Notes under the pieces: model-generated
The model's input: the letters and a program-made list of their open reading frames with translations, nothing else
What the model was told of the DNA's origin: nothing
Databases searched by the model: none
Position numbers and translations under genes: made by a program
NCBI GenBank assembly: GCA_037178625.1
Contig: CM074137.1
Coordinates: 1,612,001 to 1,676,000 of the forward strand
DNA from: Skeletonema tropicum
Taxonomy: Eukaryota; Bacillariophyta; Thalassiosirophyceae; Thalassiosirales; Thalassiosiraceae
Length of the DNA stretch: 64,000 bases
Reading direction: 5' to 3'
Shown here: positions 49,289 through 59,577 of the stretch, one piece after another
Layout of the letters: each line of letters starts with the position of its first letter
Position numbering within the stretch: the stretch's first letter is position 1

Positions 49289-50136
49289 GATCTTTATGTT
49301 GCAAAACTTTTAAAGATTCAAAAGAGATCGGAACAAATAATGGACCGTAATCACACAACAGCCCTCTGCAATAAGGTGGATATCTTGCTGTTGTCACGAC
49401 GTAGAGACTCCGCGTAGGGGACACCTCTTCCTTTGCGGTTGATGCTATATTATGTGCTCAAGCGACGGCGGCTGGCCCAATGAAATGTCAAAGGATCTTC
49501 TGAGGTAGAATCGATCGGTAGTGTTGTTGTATACCCAATGAACGCGTCTTTGTGCACACCGACCAATCGCAGGGCATGATGTGTATGTTGTTTGGATTTT
49601 GTCCATCGCGGTTGCGGGCGGGCGACGACACCCGAAGCTGAAGCTGCTGCATCATCTTGCAGTAGCAATTTTGCTACCTAGTGTGAGACTTTGCTGCCAA
49701 AATTCAGCGGAATTTTTAGGGCGCCGGGGGCGTACAGACCAAGTACCTAATTGGGAACAGCGCCTACTGGGAAGTTGAGACTTGTTGCCAAGTTTGATTT
49801 CCGAAAAGAAAGACTTTCCTTCACTTCTTACAAGAACAGTGAAAAGGAGATAGGAGCTTTTCTTCTTCACGCTACTCCTGTTGTTGCTTGCTACTTACTT
49901 GTGCGCCTTGTAAGGGCTTGCTTGTTGCTTGATATTCCACATGATCTCGATTGGTGCAGATGCAGTTTCCAAATTGAAGATAATCACTCTTCGCCTTCTT
50001 GTTGACTTCGCAGCTACTTGCTACTTCTGCTCGAGAAAGAAAGGTAGGACAATACTGTGTATCGCAACCGGGATGCATAGTAGTTATCATTATCGTATGT
50101 ATTTGAATGAGTCTTCATTTCGTCTTGAAGGATTGG
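49289..50136. other. Intergenic, promoter side of the HMG-box gene
   Basis: No protein, RNA gene or repeat is recognised. Short frames overlap on both strands without codon bias or motifs. Confidence 0.4.
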
Positions 50137-51399
50137 TTATTTCCTCTTGACACAGTCTATCTTGTGCCCAGCCTTCCAGTGTTGGACTTGGCATTCCTTT
50201 CCACAGTACCAAGCTCCTAAACATCGCACACATCGCTTGAAAGAAGAGCATCCTGCCTCCTTCCTGCAATTTGCGCAGCGACTCTTTGCCTGTTCCTCTA
50301 TGTTTGATATGCACTTGGTCAGATCATCTTTCGCTTTCACTGGCATGTTTCCCTCCAACACTCCTGTCCGTGCCCAGAACAAAAACTTTGGGATGGGACT
50401 ATGACCAGGAATCTCCACAATCTCTTCATAACGGTCCTGTTCTAGGTACCACGATGGGAATGAAAAGTTGTAGATGGAAACGGTTTCTTCTAAGCTCTTT
50501 CCAGAGTAATGCTTCGCAAGGATGTAAGATTGCGTCAGACCACATTTAGCATATCTAAACATATTTCCCAAATGACCGTGCGATTTAGAATAACCCTGAC
50601 TTGCTGCGAGGGTCATGTAATGAAGGTACTTTTCTTTCTCATTGTTCCTACTGTAAAATATAGCCAGATTGTGTTGTGCCAATGGGAGTCCAAGATCTGC
50701 CGCCCTTTTCAAACAATGCAGCTTGTTCATATCTTCATCATCATACTTTGATGGATCATCATACTGCGTCCACGTAAAAAACAACGCGTCCGGATCACCT
50801 TGATCTGCGGCTTGTTCGATCAATTCCCAGCACTTCTTTTCATCGAAAGAAAGACCGTACTTTTTACTATTCGCTGCATCCAAGCACCACGCCCCAATTA
50901 GATACTGCGCCCATGCCTTACCTTTGTTTGAATGCTCTAACACCCTGGCTCCACATTCCTCACCGTTGGCGGGAAGACTCTCCCGACATAGTGGACATTT
51001 GTTAGAGTACATGTCGTCAATTCCTTTTTTCTCACAGTTGGCTATACACTCCTCGAAGCACTTATCACATGTCCAACCGCCGCAGCAACCGAATCGCTTT
51101 GTTGTCAAGTTATTCACGTTTTTGATTGTTTCAAGACATATGGGACAATCACCAGAGTCTTCAGGAGGATGCAGCTCGTCCTGAAGCTTTACAACAGCCT
51201 CCACCCGCCTAGATTCGAGTAGTAGCTCGAGCTCTTCTTCATTGTCCGACAGCTCTTTGATTTGGTGTGCCCTTGCCTTGGTTTCTGGCGACGTGAGACC
51301 AGTTTCATCAACTATACTTCTTAGTGAGGGAAGTTCAGCAATTGCAGCCTTCTGGGAAGCAATCTTTTCCCGTAGCTGCTGCTCCGTCGCGTCGGCCAT
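50137..51399 (-). CDS. RING - Sel1 repeat - MYND zinc finger protein (420 aa)
   Basis: The ATG at 51399 (MADATEQQLREK) is chosen; the frame continues upstream but without an ATG. A coiled coil covers about 1-75. A RING-type finger follows at about 84-145 (CPICLETI, CCGGWTCDKCF, CPLCRESLP). Then come Sel1-like repeats (AWAQYLIGAWCLDAA, LPLAQHNLAIFYSR, GYSKSHGHLGNMF), and a C-terminal MYND finger at about 376-416 (CANCRKEAG, CVRCLGAWYCGKECQ, HWKAGHKIDC). The combination predicts a ubiquitin ligase or scaffold. RING-Sel1-MYND layouts are, to my knowledge, expanded in diatoms. It shares a 215-bp divergent promoter with the ATAD3-like gene. Confidence 0.88.
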   Translation of the reverse strand: MADATEQQLREKIASQKAAIAELPSLRSIVDETGLTSPETKARAHQIKELSDNEEELELLLESRRVEAVVKLQDELHPPEDSGDCPICLETIKNVNNLTTKRFGCCGGWTCDKCFEECIANCEKKGIDDMYSNKCPLCRESLPANGEECGARVLEHSNKGKAWAQYLIGAWCLDAANSKKYGLSFDEKKCWELIEQAADQGDPDALFFTWTQYDDPSKYDDEDMNKLHCLKRAADLGLPLAQHNLAIFYSRNNEKEKYLHYMTLAASQGYSKSHGHLGNMFRYAKCGLTQSYILAKHYSGKSLEETVSIYNFSFPSWYLEQDRYEEIVEIPGHSPIPKFLFWARTGVLEGNMPVKAKDDLTKCISNIEEQAKSRCANCRKEAGCSSFKRCVRCLGAWYCGKECQVQHWKAGHKIDCVKRK

Positions 51400-51614
51400 G
51401 GTGGTAGACCAACAATAGATAGGAGTAAATCGGTCGAAAGCGGAAATCTGCTCCAATTATTGCCACTCTGGAATCTGTTATTCTGATTAAATATTTTAAA
51501 AATCTCTCAACTTCTTCTGGACGATCAAAAGTAGTATTGGTCAATCAAGGGACAGTCTAGGGCGAACCTCCCCTTCTCCGCACTCTTAGCTACAGAACAG
51601 CTACTACAACTACA
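51400..51614. promoter_or_regulatory. Divergent promoter, RING-Sel1-MYND / ATAD3-like
   Basis: Only 215 bp separate the two start codons on opposite strands, so the genes probably share a bidirectional promoter. No TATA box is evident at a fixed distance. Confidence 0.5.
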
Positions 51615-53984
51615 ATGCTAGCATCAATTAACCTGTCATTGCTTCTATTGCTATTGGCAAACTTCTTACTCTTACTCTCTTTTGCCTCATCGGCGGAAGA
51701 CAGCATTTCGGACGCAACCATGAACAACCAAATCTACCTCGATGTTCATCCAGTAAACACCACGTCATTTCTAGAAGCTCTGCGGAAATTACCCCTATCA
51801 ACATTTCGTCTAACGAATGACCAGGATAGAACGCGAGTTGGAATCATTGGGCAGGAACTTGCACGAATTGTGCCAGATGCTGTGAGTATTTTACCCGATC
51901 GAACTCTGCCGACGAAGAAGAAGAATGGCGAAAAGCCAACTACGCTGCGAAACTTTCCCAGTGTGAATGAGCCGACCGTCTTCATGTACAGTGTTGGTGC
52001 AACCCAAGAGCTGGCGAAATTGATGGATCGTCTCCAAATAGACACCGATGATCAAATGCAGCGAATTTCAGCCATTTATACCGAGATAAGCCATTTCGAA
52101 CGACTGCTTGCAATGACGACGGGGGAGAATTCCACGCTGAGAATGAAGGAAGCAGCGTCGAAAGCTGCAATCATAAAGAATGAAATGGAGATGGAACTTC
52201 TACGCTCAAAGCATGAACAGGAGCATTTAGAGATCACGAGAGCTTCCGAGGAAGAACAGCTGAGGAAGAGTGAGGAAATGACACTTGCAAGGATAAAACG
52301 AGAGGATGAAGCAGCAAGATTGCATGCCGAGAGGGCGAAGTTATCCAAATTTGAATCTAGTCAAAGGATTGAGCGGGCAAAGATCGAGGTAAGTTTCTTA
52401 TCAATTATAAGTATAGGTCTACAACTCGGCAATAGTTGACAATGATATATAATTCTAATCATTTCTTCCATATCCCGCAGGCTGCGGAGGCCGTGGCTGC
52501 GATTGAGAACGAGAAACGAATCCTTTTCCATAAAGCTTCCGAAGAAATGAAAGTCAAGACTGCGCGAGCGGTAGCCATTGCCAAAGCAGAGGCAGATCGG
52601 GCAAACGAAGACATTCATCTACGTCGTCTCAAAGCAGAATCCGAACAACGACGAAAGAGAAATATTGCAGCAATCAATGCTGTCTTTACACATGTATCTA
52701 CTTCACTCTCTAGCGCTGTCAACAAACCGAAGGAAGTACTGACTTTTGTCGGATACATTTGTCTCCTTGTCAGCTCTATCTTCTTTGCAAGGGAAACGTC
52801 CAAGCTGATTCGGTCCATCATCGAAAGCTTCATTGGACGGCCACAACTTGTACGAGAGACTACACGCAAGTCACTACCTTGGTCGCTACTAGCGTATGTA
52901 AAGCTTCTTCCTCTTCCGTGGAGATCAAAACGTGATACTAAATCTATCGACGAGACGTTCAGTGACCTAATATTGCCAATCGAACTCAAAACTCGTGTTG
53001 TAGAGCTGGCTCACTCAGCTCGCAACGCCAATAAACATCAAGCCCCTTACCGACACGTCCTACTACACGGACCTCCAGGTGAGTCCTAAAAAATGTTGTA
53101 TGGATTCGTGTTCCTCTCTGCTGATCAAACTTCTCTAACGTCACATACCATATAACCTCCAGGAACGGGGAAGACACTTGTGGCAAAGAAATTGGCTCAA
53201 GTCATTGGGATAGACTACGCATTGATGAGTGGAGGTGACGTGAGCCCCCTCGGCGCAGATGCTGTCACACAGATCCATTCGCTATTTGCATGGGCAAAGC
53301 ATTCACAGCGAGGAGTCTTGTTATTCATTGATGAAGCGGAATGCTTCCTCGGATCAAGAGATACTGGTTTGATGACAGCTACGGCACATAACGCCCTAAA
53401 CGCACTGTTGTACAATACAGGAGGAGATCGAAGAGACTTTATGCTCGTCCTTGCTACAAATCGGTGAGTTGGCGCTGGGTTGTTTGAGAGGTATTTTTGG
53501 TTGTCATCAGGTACACCTGTCTCTCACCACACATTGTTATATATGCAGCGCCGAAGACTTGGACTCAGCTGTGCTTGATCGATGCGATGAGTCTATTTTC
53601 TTCCCACTCCCCAGTGCAGAATGTCGAGGAGATTTGATATCACTCTACTATGATCAACACGTTCGTCAATTCAAGGAAACAACTAACTTGTGTGCCTCGA
53701 CATTGAAATCACAAATCACGCACTACTTCACGAAACAACCACCGCTTCTCTTGTCGGTTGATACTGATCTTGTGGATGAGGATGAGAAGCTCGAAGAAGA
53801 TGTGCTCCAGCGTGTTGTGAATGATACGGATGGATTTTCTGGTCGTGCCATTGCAAAGATGGCTATCGCTTGGCAAGCAGCGGTTTATGGGACTGATGGA
53901 GCTGTTTTGGACAAGGAAACATTCTTTTCAACCGTGCTAAATCACAAGGAGGGGATGAAGCAAAAAGAAGAGTGGAGTCAGTAG
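51615..53984 (+). CDS. ATAD3-type AAA+ ATPase with S74-like N-terminal segment, four exons (702 aa)
   Basis: Exons 51615-52388, 52481-53078, 53163-53463 and 53549-53984, all GT-AG; phases 0, 1 and 0+2 bases close exactly. Residues 1-27 are a strong signal-like hydrophobic leader. Residues about 54-95 (LRKLPLSTFRLTND then RVGIIGQELARIVPDAV) look like the core of the intramolecular-chaperone (peptidase S74) domain. Then come the ATAD3 coiled coil (about 150-320), a membrane segment (VGYICLLVSSIFFA) and SFIGRPQLVRET. The AAA+ module has Walker A GPPGTGKT at 455-462 and Walker B LLFIDEAE (D514, E515), with LDRCDE downstream. ATAD3 is an inner mitochondrial membrane ATPase needed for nucleoid and membrane organisation. 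The N-terminal fusion and leader are unusual and could redirect it. Confidence 0.88.
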
Positions 53985-54234
53985 AGTGTAGTAACATGAT
54001 TCAATCAACCATGCATTGCCAATCTCGTTTCTTTGCTTCTTTTCATTGACAATCTGGATCAGCTTATATCGTTGGAGATTATATCATTAAATGAACCGGA
54101 ATGCCTAAGATGAACATGAATTGTACTTTTCTGTCTCTAGCTAGCGTATCAGCTACTTTTCTCCCGCCCCCCACTTTAGCATTACATACCAACATCATTT
54201 TGCCATCCTCATATCCATCTACACCTCTCTCTCT
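53985..54234. terminator. Convergent 3' spacer
   Basis: 250 bp between the convergent ATAD3-like and thioredoxin genes. It ends in a CT microsatellite (CTCTCTCTCT, about 54224-54235). It must contain both polyadenylation regions; no canonical AATAAA is obvious on the plus strand. Confidence 0.35.
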
Positions 54235-54705
54235 CTAAAGACTCCACTCAGCAATCAACTCCTTAAGCCTCGCAGCATTCGCCCCCATCAACTTATCCAC
54301 CACCTCCCCACCCTTAATAAACACAAACGTCGGCATGGCCGAAACACCAAACTTTTGCGCCGCCTCGGGATTATCATCCACATCCACCTTGATAAATTGT
54401 GCACTACTTCCAAATTCCTCTGATAATTCCTTGTAAACTGGGGCTATTGCCTTGCACGGGCCACACCATGTGGCCGTAAAGTCTATGATTGTTAGTTTGT
54501 TTTGAAGGGCGGCGTTTTGGATTTTGGAGTCGAGATCGGCGAGTGTGGAGGATTCGTGGACTGCTCCTCCGCGGATGGAGAGGGTGTTAGATGTTGTTGT
54601 TTTTGCTGGAGATCTTGTGATGCCGAAGGGGCGTGGTGAGCTGCCGGCCATTACGCATGAGAGGGCGGCAAATAGTGCAATTAGGGATGTCAATTCTAAC
54701 TTCAT
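54235..54705 (-). CDS. Secretory- or plastid-targeted thioredoxin (156 aa)
   Basis: A classical thioredoxin fold with active site W80-C-G-P-C84 (FTATWCGPCKA), the cis-proline loop SAMPTFVFIKGG and VDVDDNPEAAQKFGV. The first 20 residues (MKLELTSLIALFAALSCVMA) form a signal peptide, followed by a roughly 30-residue Ser/Thr/Arg-rich spacer before the domain. In diatoms a signal peptide plus such a spacer can mean plastid import; the residue after the cleavage site here is Gly/Ser, not the usual Phe, so ER or another secretory compartment is equally possible. Likely role: disulfide reduction of target enzymes. It is divergent from the DGAT2-like gene with 380 bp between the start codons. Confidence 0.93.
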   Translation of the reverse strand: MKLELTSLIALFAALSCVMAGSSPRPFGITRSPAKTTTSNTLSIRGGAVHESSTLADLDSKIQNAALQNKLTIIDFTATWCGPCKAIAPVYKELSEEFGSSAQFIKVDVDDNPEAAQKFGVSAMPTFVFIKGGEVVDKLMGANAARLKELIAEWSL

Positions 54706-55085
54706 CTTTTCAGTATAGTATTGTAGTACTTTGTGTATTTCAATCTCAGTATTGATGTGAATGGTGAATGATGTGAACCCTCTAGCAAAAAATGTGAGGT
54801 AGATTTTCGCGATTTTTGCGGTGTCATCAAATCAACTGTCACGTGGAATGTGGAAGTTCACCATTCACCATCGCATCTGGAATCTGGAAGCGAAGGGCAA
54901 AAATCGAAAAGAAAAATGCCACCACGCACAAGCAGAGTTGCATGCGTTGCAAAGAAGAACTCAATATTACGGTTGAAGGTAGCTTTTTATAAGTATCATA
55001 AGTAATATCATACATATCTTTATCATCATAAATGATTTGCTGAACGGGTAGGATCATCTCGGGTAGCATTATCACCTTCTACATT
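54706..55085. promoter_or_regulatory. Divergent promoter, thioredoxin / DGAT2-like
   Basis: 380 bp between opposite start codons. No binding motif is identified. TTATAAGTATCATAAGTAAT near 54988 is an AT-rich candidate core-promoter stretch. Confidence 0.45.
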
Positions 55086-56222
55086 ATGTGTTTATCCAGT
55101 CAAACCGACAAAAAACTTGCGGCAACAGAGAGTTGCGGGCTCAGCCCAACACTCATCCAAGCGAAAGCTGACTTCGAGTACTCTTCAGTTGCAGCATGGG
55201 CGCTTGTTATTGTATGCACTGCGTCCTTTTACCTTGGACCGCTGCTGCTCCTATCACCACTGATTGTGTATCACTTTCATCCACAAGCGGCCGGCTTCTT
55301 CCTCGCCACCGGCTTGTTCCTTGCCTTCCACCCCGTGTCGGTTTGGTCAAAGTTCAAAGTGTACTGCCAGGTCTGGTACAAGATATTCGACTTCCACCAC
55401 AACATGACACCAATGTTGAACTCAAAAGAGATGAAGAGTGATCATTTGAGTATTTTCGCGATGCATCCTCATGCAATCCTACCTCTACACGGATTCATAT
55501 GGGGTGCCATTTGTCATCAGCTACTGCCCAACTTGTACGGCACTGGTTGTGCAACTGAGATTGCCATGCGTCTTCCAGTGTTACGTCATGTTCTTCATTA
55601 CCTGTCGACTACGACTGCGGATAAGAAAAAATTGCTTCATCTCTTGCAAATCAAGGAAGATAATCTCTACATCTTGCCAGGAGGAGTTGCCGAGATCTTT
55701 TATTCGCAACGTCGACGTCAGTCGAATTCACTCCCATTTACACAAACAATCAAGGCAAGAAGATATGGATTGATGAAACTATCACTGCAAACTGGAGCAA
55801 GAATATTCCCAGCATTTGTGTTTGGTGCAACGGACATGTTGGATCAATTATTTCATGTGGAACAGCAGAATGGTTCATCCAAAGACACAGATGCGAAGAA
55901 AAAATCATTTGATGTAGGTCTCATGATGCAATCGATATCACGTAAACTCAAAGGTGGCATCGCCTTGTACTATGGACAGTATTACCTACCCGTCCCTCAC
56001 ACGCCAAAGATATCAATGGTGTTGGGCGATCCAATTTATCCTGTCGAGAATACTTCGGAGAAAAGTGAGAATGGGAACAAGTTGACATGCAAGCGTATAG
56101 CCAATCCTACCGATGAGCAAGTGAATGAGTTGATGGACCGATATGTCGATGCATTGCAGCGTCTTTTTGAGCAGTACAAAGTTGAGGCTGGGTATCCCAA
56201 TGATACGCTTGTGATTACTTGA
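55086..56222 (+). CDS. Diacylglycerol acyltransferase type 2 family (DGAT2-like, 378 aa)
   Basis: Acyl-CoA dependent acyltransferase of the ER/lipid-droplet membrane; DGAT2 makes triacylglycerol. Two close hydrophobic segments lie at about 35-85 (AALVIVCTASFYLGP-type and FFLATGLFLAF). The catalytic motif appears as M-H-P-H-A (H127-A130) rather than the usual H-P-H-G. Further family signatures: YILPGGVAEIF (the PGG-x-x-E motif), ARRYGLMKLSLQTGARIFPAFVFG (the RxGFx(K/R)xAxxxGxxxVP region) and MVLGDPI near the end. The length fits DGAT2. The G-to-A change in the HPHG motif is the main oddity; activity or substrate may differ (monoacylglycerol or wax ester synthesis are alternatives in this family). 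Single exon, ATG at 55086. Confidence 0.88.
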   Translation: MCLSSQTDKKLAATESCGLSPTLIQAKADFEYSSVAAWALVIVCTASFYLGPLLLLSPLIVYHFHPQAAGFFLATGLFLAFHPVSVWSKFKVYCQVWYKIFDFHHNMTPMLNSKEMKSDHLSIFAMHPHAILPLHGFIWGAICHQLLPNLYGTGCATEIAMRLPVLRHVLHYLSTTTADKKKLLHLLQIKEDNLYILPGGVAEIFYSQRRRQSNSLPFTQTIKARRYGLMKLSLQTGARIFPAFVFGATDMLDQLFHVEQQNGSSKDTDAKKKSFDVGLMMQSISRKLKGGIALYYGQYYLPVPHTPKISMVLGDPIYPVENTSEKSENGNKLTCKRIANPTDEQVNELMDRYVDALQRLFEQYKVEAGYPNDTLVIT

Positions 56223-57159
56223 TCAAATGTTGTATTCCAACTAACGAGACAGTGACAGTGTTAAAGTCATGTAAGTAGGTATCTTTGTAATCTAAACAAC
56301 TCGTGGTGCAATCACAGTAGCAATGTAGCAGACCCAGCGAAGAACTTCTCATCTTCATTGTACATATTGTTTGTTTGCCATTATCTCCAAGATTCTATCT
56401 ATCTATCTATCGATCTCTCTATCTATCTGAAGTGATTGATATAGTACCTGTGCTGTTCACAGTAGTATGTAAATAGGTAAGCATGCAAGCATATGCACAT
56501 GCCATGCATCCTATCCTCATCCAAAGCCACAGAAATTCTAGGCTACTCCTTCACCATATTAATATACCCACCCCCAAGATCAAGGGTAAATAAGGCTCAA
56601 GATCCACTTTCTCCAACAAATCGTTCTCGCCTGAACCAAAGCGTTCGCCATCGACTTACGTCAACCAATCCGTACCCAACACTCCCAAGGGCGCCTTCGG
56701 GAACACCCCGAGCCCGCCCCAAGCCCCTCCATTTAAAAGTAAGTTTGTTTCTCTATTCACACTCCCTATTATTTAAGTAACCTTCCGACATGTCACAGCG
56801 GTACTGGATATGATGATCACTACTGCTTCCCTGTCATAGCGGTATCTACCATGGCGAAGACACCTCGAATCACGAGGGCGTGCAAGGTCACAGTGAGGTC
56901 ACAGTGTTGCTCGATCGCATTCACATACTTTTACTTACCAGCTTTTACCACAATCGGCTGGTTCTACCTTCGCATTTATGCCGACGTGGGCGATACACTG
57001 TAGAATAATAACTTCTTACACGCAACACGAACGAACGAGCAAGGGCGTCACGGTGGAGTATTACAGGAGTGCTCATTGAAGGATCAAAAGAAATTTGCCT
57101 TTTATCAGCACTCGTAATTGACTGTTTTTTACATCTCAAGACACGGTCTCTGTGAAGTC
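56223..57159. other. Intergenic with a TCTA microsatellite
   Basis: 56394-56430 is an imperfect (TCTA)n tract. A 95-codon frame at 56493-56780 is Pro/Arg-rich and contains a donor-like AAAAGTAAGT at about 56737, but no partner exon is convincing; it could be an untranslated leader of the channel gene. Otherwise nothing seen. Confidence 0.4.
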
Positions 57160-59468
57160 ATGGTGATTGTGACTGATGAGCAGCCCCATGAAACTGACGT
57201 TAAAAGCGTCAGCTCTCCCGACGTGAAAAGCGTCAGCTCTCTCGATGATAATGATATTTTTTCCGGCGGCGAGGAAGATGATTTACCCATGCCAAATATA
57301 AAAAGGGCTGTCAGTGATGGTGCAAATAATGGACTTAATAATAAATCGTCCTATCACTCCTCTCACTCCGCTTGGTCATCTGAATCTGCATCGTACACCC
57401 GAACAAAAAAACGAAAGGAGAGGGCTGTAAATCGCATGAATAATGGAGTTCTGGCAACGCCGACCAACACTTCGCTGCGGACAAGTGTGGATTCGACCCT
57501 ATCTGGATCGGATTCGAACATTCAATTTTCGTTGAGGAGTACGGAGCTTTCTAGATCGATTGCCTCTTTCCATAGTAATCAAAATCATGAACAGCAGCAG
57601 CACCAACAGCATGAAGCACCAACAAATAATAATAATTATGAGGATATCCAAGACAATGTAATTAATCAAGTGGATGGAAATAATGAAACCGAGGGCAAAA
57701 CTATTAGAGACGAAACACAACAAATCCGACAAGCATCATTATTCAGTGGGTGGCAATATGTATTATTGGCCTGCTCACCCATGAAACGGTACAGAAAAAG
57801 GTCCTCTACAATCACTACTTTGGAAAATCAATACTTTATTGCACCGCCGGAAGAGAATACTACATTCATCGAATCCATAATTTACACCATGAACGGATAC
57901 GGCCAAGATTTTGTGATATGGATTTATCAATCTTCCTTTTTTGCGGTGTTGGCCATTTGTTTGACGGCATATTATACTCTGGTCTTTGCATTTGCTGGTG
58001 TAGTGGTGGCCATGGAAAGGGCATCCGATGGGAGATGCAACTTTGTATTTGAGACTGAATCAGTGTTTGAAATGGCGTTCGAATTGTCTTGGACGACGTT
58101 CACCACTGTTGGATATGGACAAGTGGCACCATCAGGGGAGGATTGCTATCCTATACGGGTGTGTTGTTCCTTCTTTGCATTCATAGGTTTGCTATTCAAC
58201 AGTCTCAGTGCTGCAATATTCTTCTCCAAGCTGGAGCGTGTACTTACCAAAGCAAGTGTGACATTCAGCTCGAGTGTGTGTCTTCAGTTCGCCACGATTG
58301 ACGCTGATAGAGGTGCAAGTATGGATAGCTACCGCAAAATGGGGTTTGGTTTAGGTTCTCTTGAAGGCGAGGCCGTTCCATATCCATTTTTGGAATTCCG
58401 TATTATCAATGACCATGCGAACCACAAATCCCGAGCAGTGAGGAATGCATCTTGTGCTGCGTTGGTATCGTTATCTGGAAAGCATGCAGATTTGATGAGT
58501 AGCGAAACTCAACATTCTCCGGAATTGTACAAAGAGTTTGTTACTAAATCACATTCGATGGATGAGTTTTCAGAGCATAACAACACAACTACAGGGAGCA
58601 CTACACTCTCTAGAGCTTCTAGCAAAAGGAAGCAGAATTTCTACAATGCTGCCAAGGCAGCGATGAAAACGAGTGCCCCAGCAAGACTGTACAAATTCTC
58701 CTCTTTGGATTCGGATGAGTCCTCAAAGCGCGAAGAAGAAAATGCCGATGCGATTTTAGAAATCGTCGACCCTTCTCATAGGAGATCAAGGTCCGCTGAA
58801 AGAATAAATCGGCAACAAATCTGTCTCTCAGAGTCCATTAGGCAAACTGCAATTATCGTTCAAGAAAATGACACCGGCAAAGGACAACAAGCCACTCCCG
58901 AGGGAAGGATTTACTTCCCACTCGAGTTAGAGCAGTCAACAAATCCTTACATGAATAAAGTTTGGTATCTACGTCACACGTTGAATGCAAACTCACCGTT
59001 ACTCAAACATTCTGTACGCGAAAAACTGAAGCGAGATGGCGTTTGGGATGCAGACCTCAATACTTACCAAGACATGATTGCATCATTGGTGGACTTTCAC
59101 AAGATTAGTATTACCTTCAAAGGAACATCATCAGCAAGCAATTCTCTTCTTTTTACGCAGAAAGTTTGTGAGTAAATTTATACTTCCGTTGCTTCTTTCT
59201 GTCTTTTCGTTGTTTATTGATCAAAACGGTTTTGTCTCTATCCATTACTGACACAGATACAATGGAAGATGTCTACGTTGGTTGGCGATTCGGACCGCTA
59301 TTCTTTGAGAAGAAGCGTTGGAAATGGCTTCCGAGATGGCGTCGCTTTCGAGATGATATTTCGACAGATGGTGTGAATGGTGATGCTACTGGACTAGTCC
59401 TCGATAAACGACTGATTCATGATATTCAACCACAAGGAGGTGGAGGACAAGAGCCAATCGAGGGGTAA
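57160..59468 (+). CDS. Inward-rectifier-type potassium channel, two exons (739 aa)
   Basis: The ATG at 57160 (MVIVTDEQ) is taken; the frame is open upstream without an ATG. Exon 1 is 57160-59167, intron 59168-59256 (89 bp, GTGAGT...CACAG), exon 2 59257-59468; the phase-1 join gives KVYTMEDVYVGWRFGPLFF, a typical Kir cytoplasmic strand. A long Ser/Asn/Gln-rich N-terminus precedes helix 1 (FFAVLAICLTAYYTLVFAF). Then come the pore loop with selectivity filter TTVGYG (315-320, K+ signature), helix 2 (CSFFAFIGLLFNSLSAAIFF) and the cytoplasmic immunoglobulin-like domain (FLEFRIINDHANHKSRAVRN). A roughly 150-residue Ser-rich insert interrupts that domain. It should form tetrameric plasma-membrane or endomembrane K+ channels. 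Confidence 0.9.
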
Positions 59469-59577
59469 AACAGCCAAGCCAGTATGCGGCCCCCAATAAT
59501 ATACTGGCTATGCATATTCTCGAGCAAATAATTTCAGTACGATAATAAACTTTTCTAAAAGTTCCAACCTAATGTAA

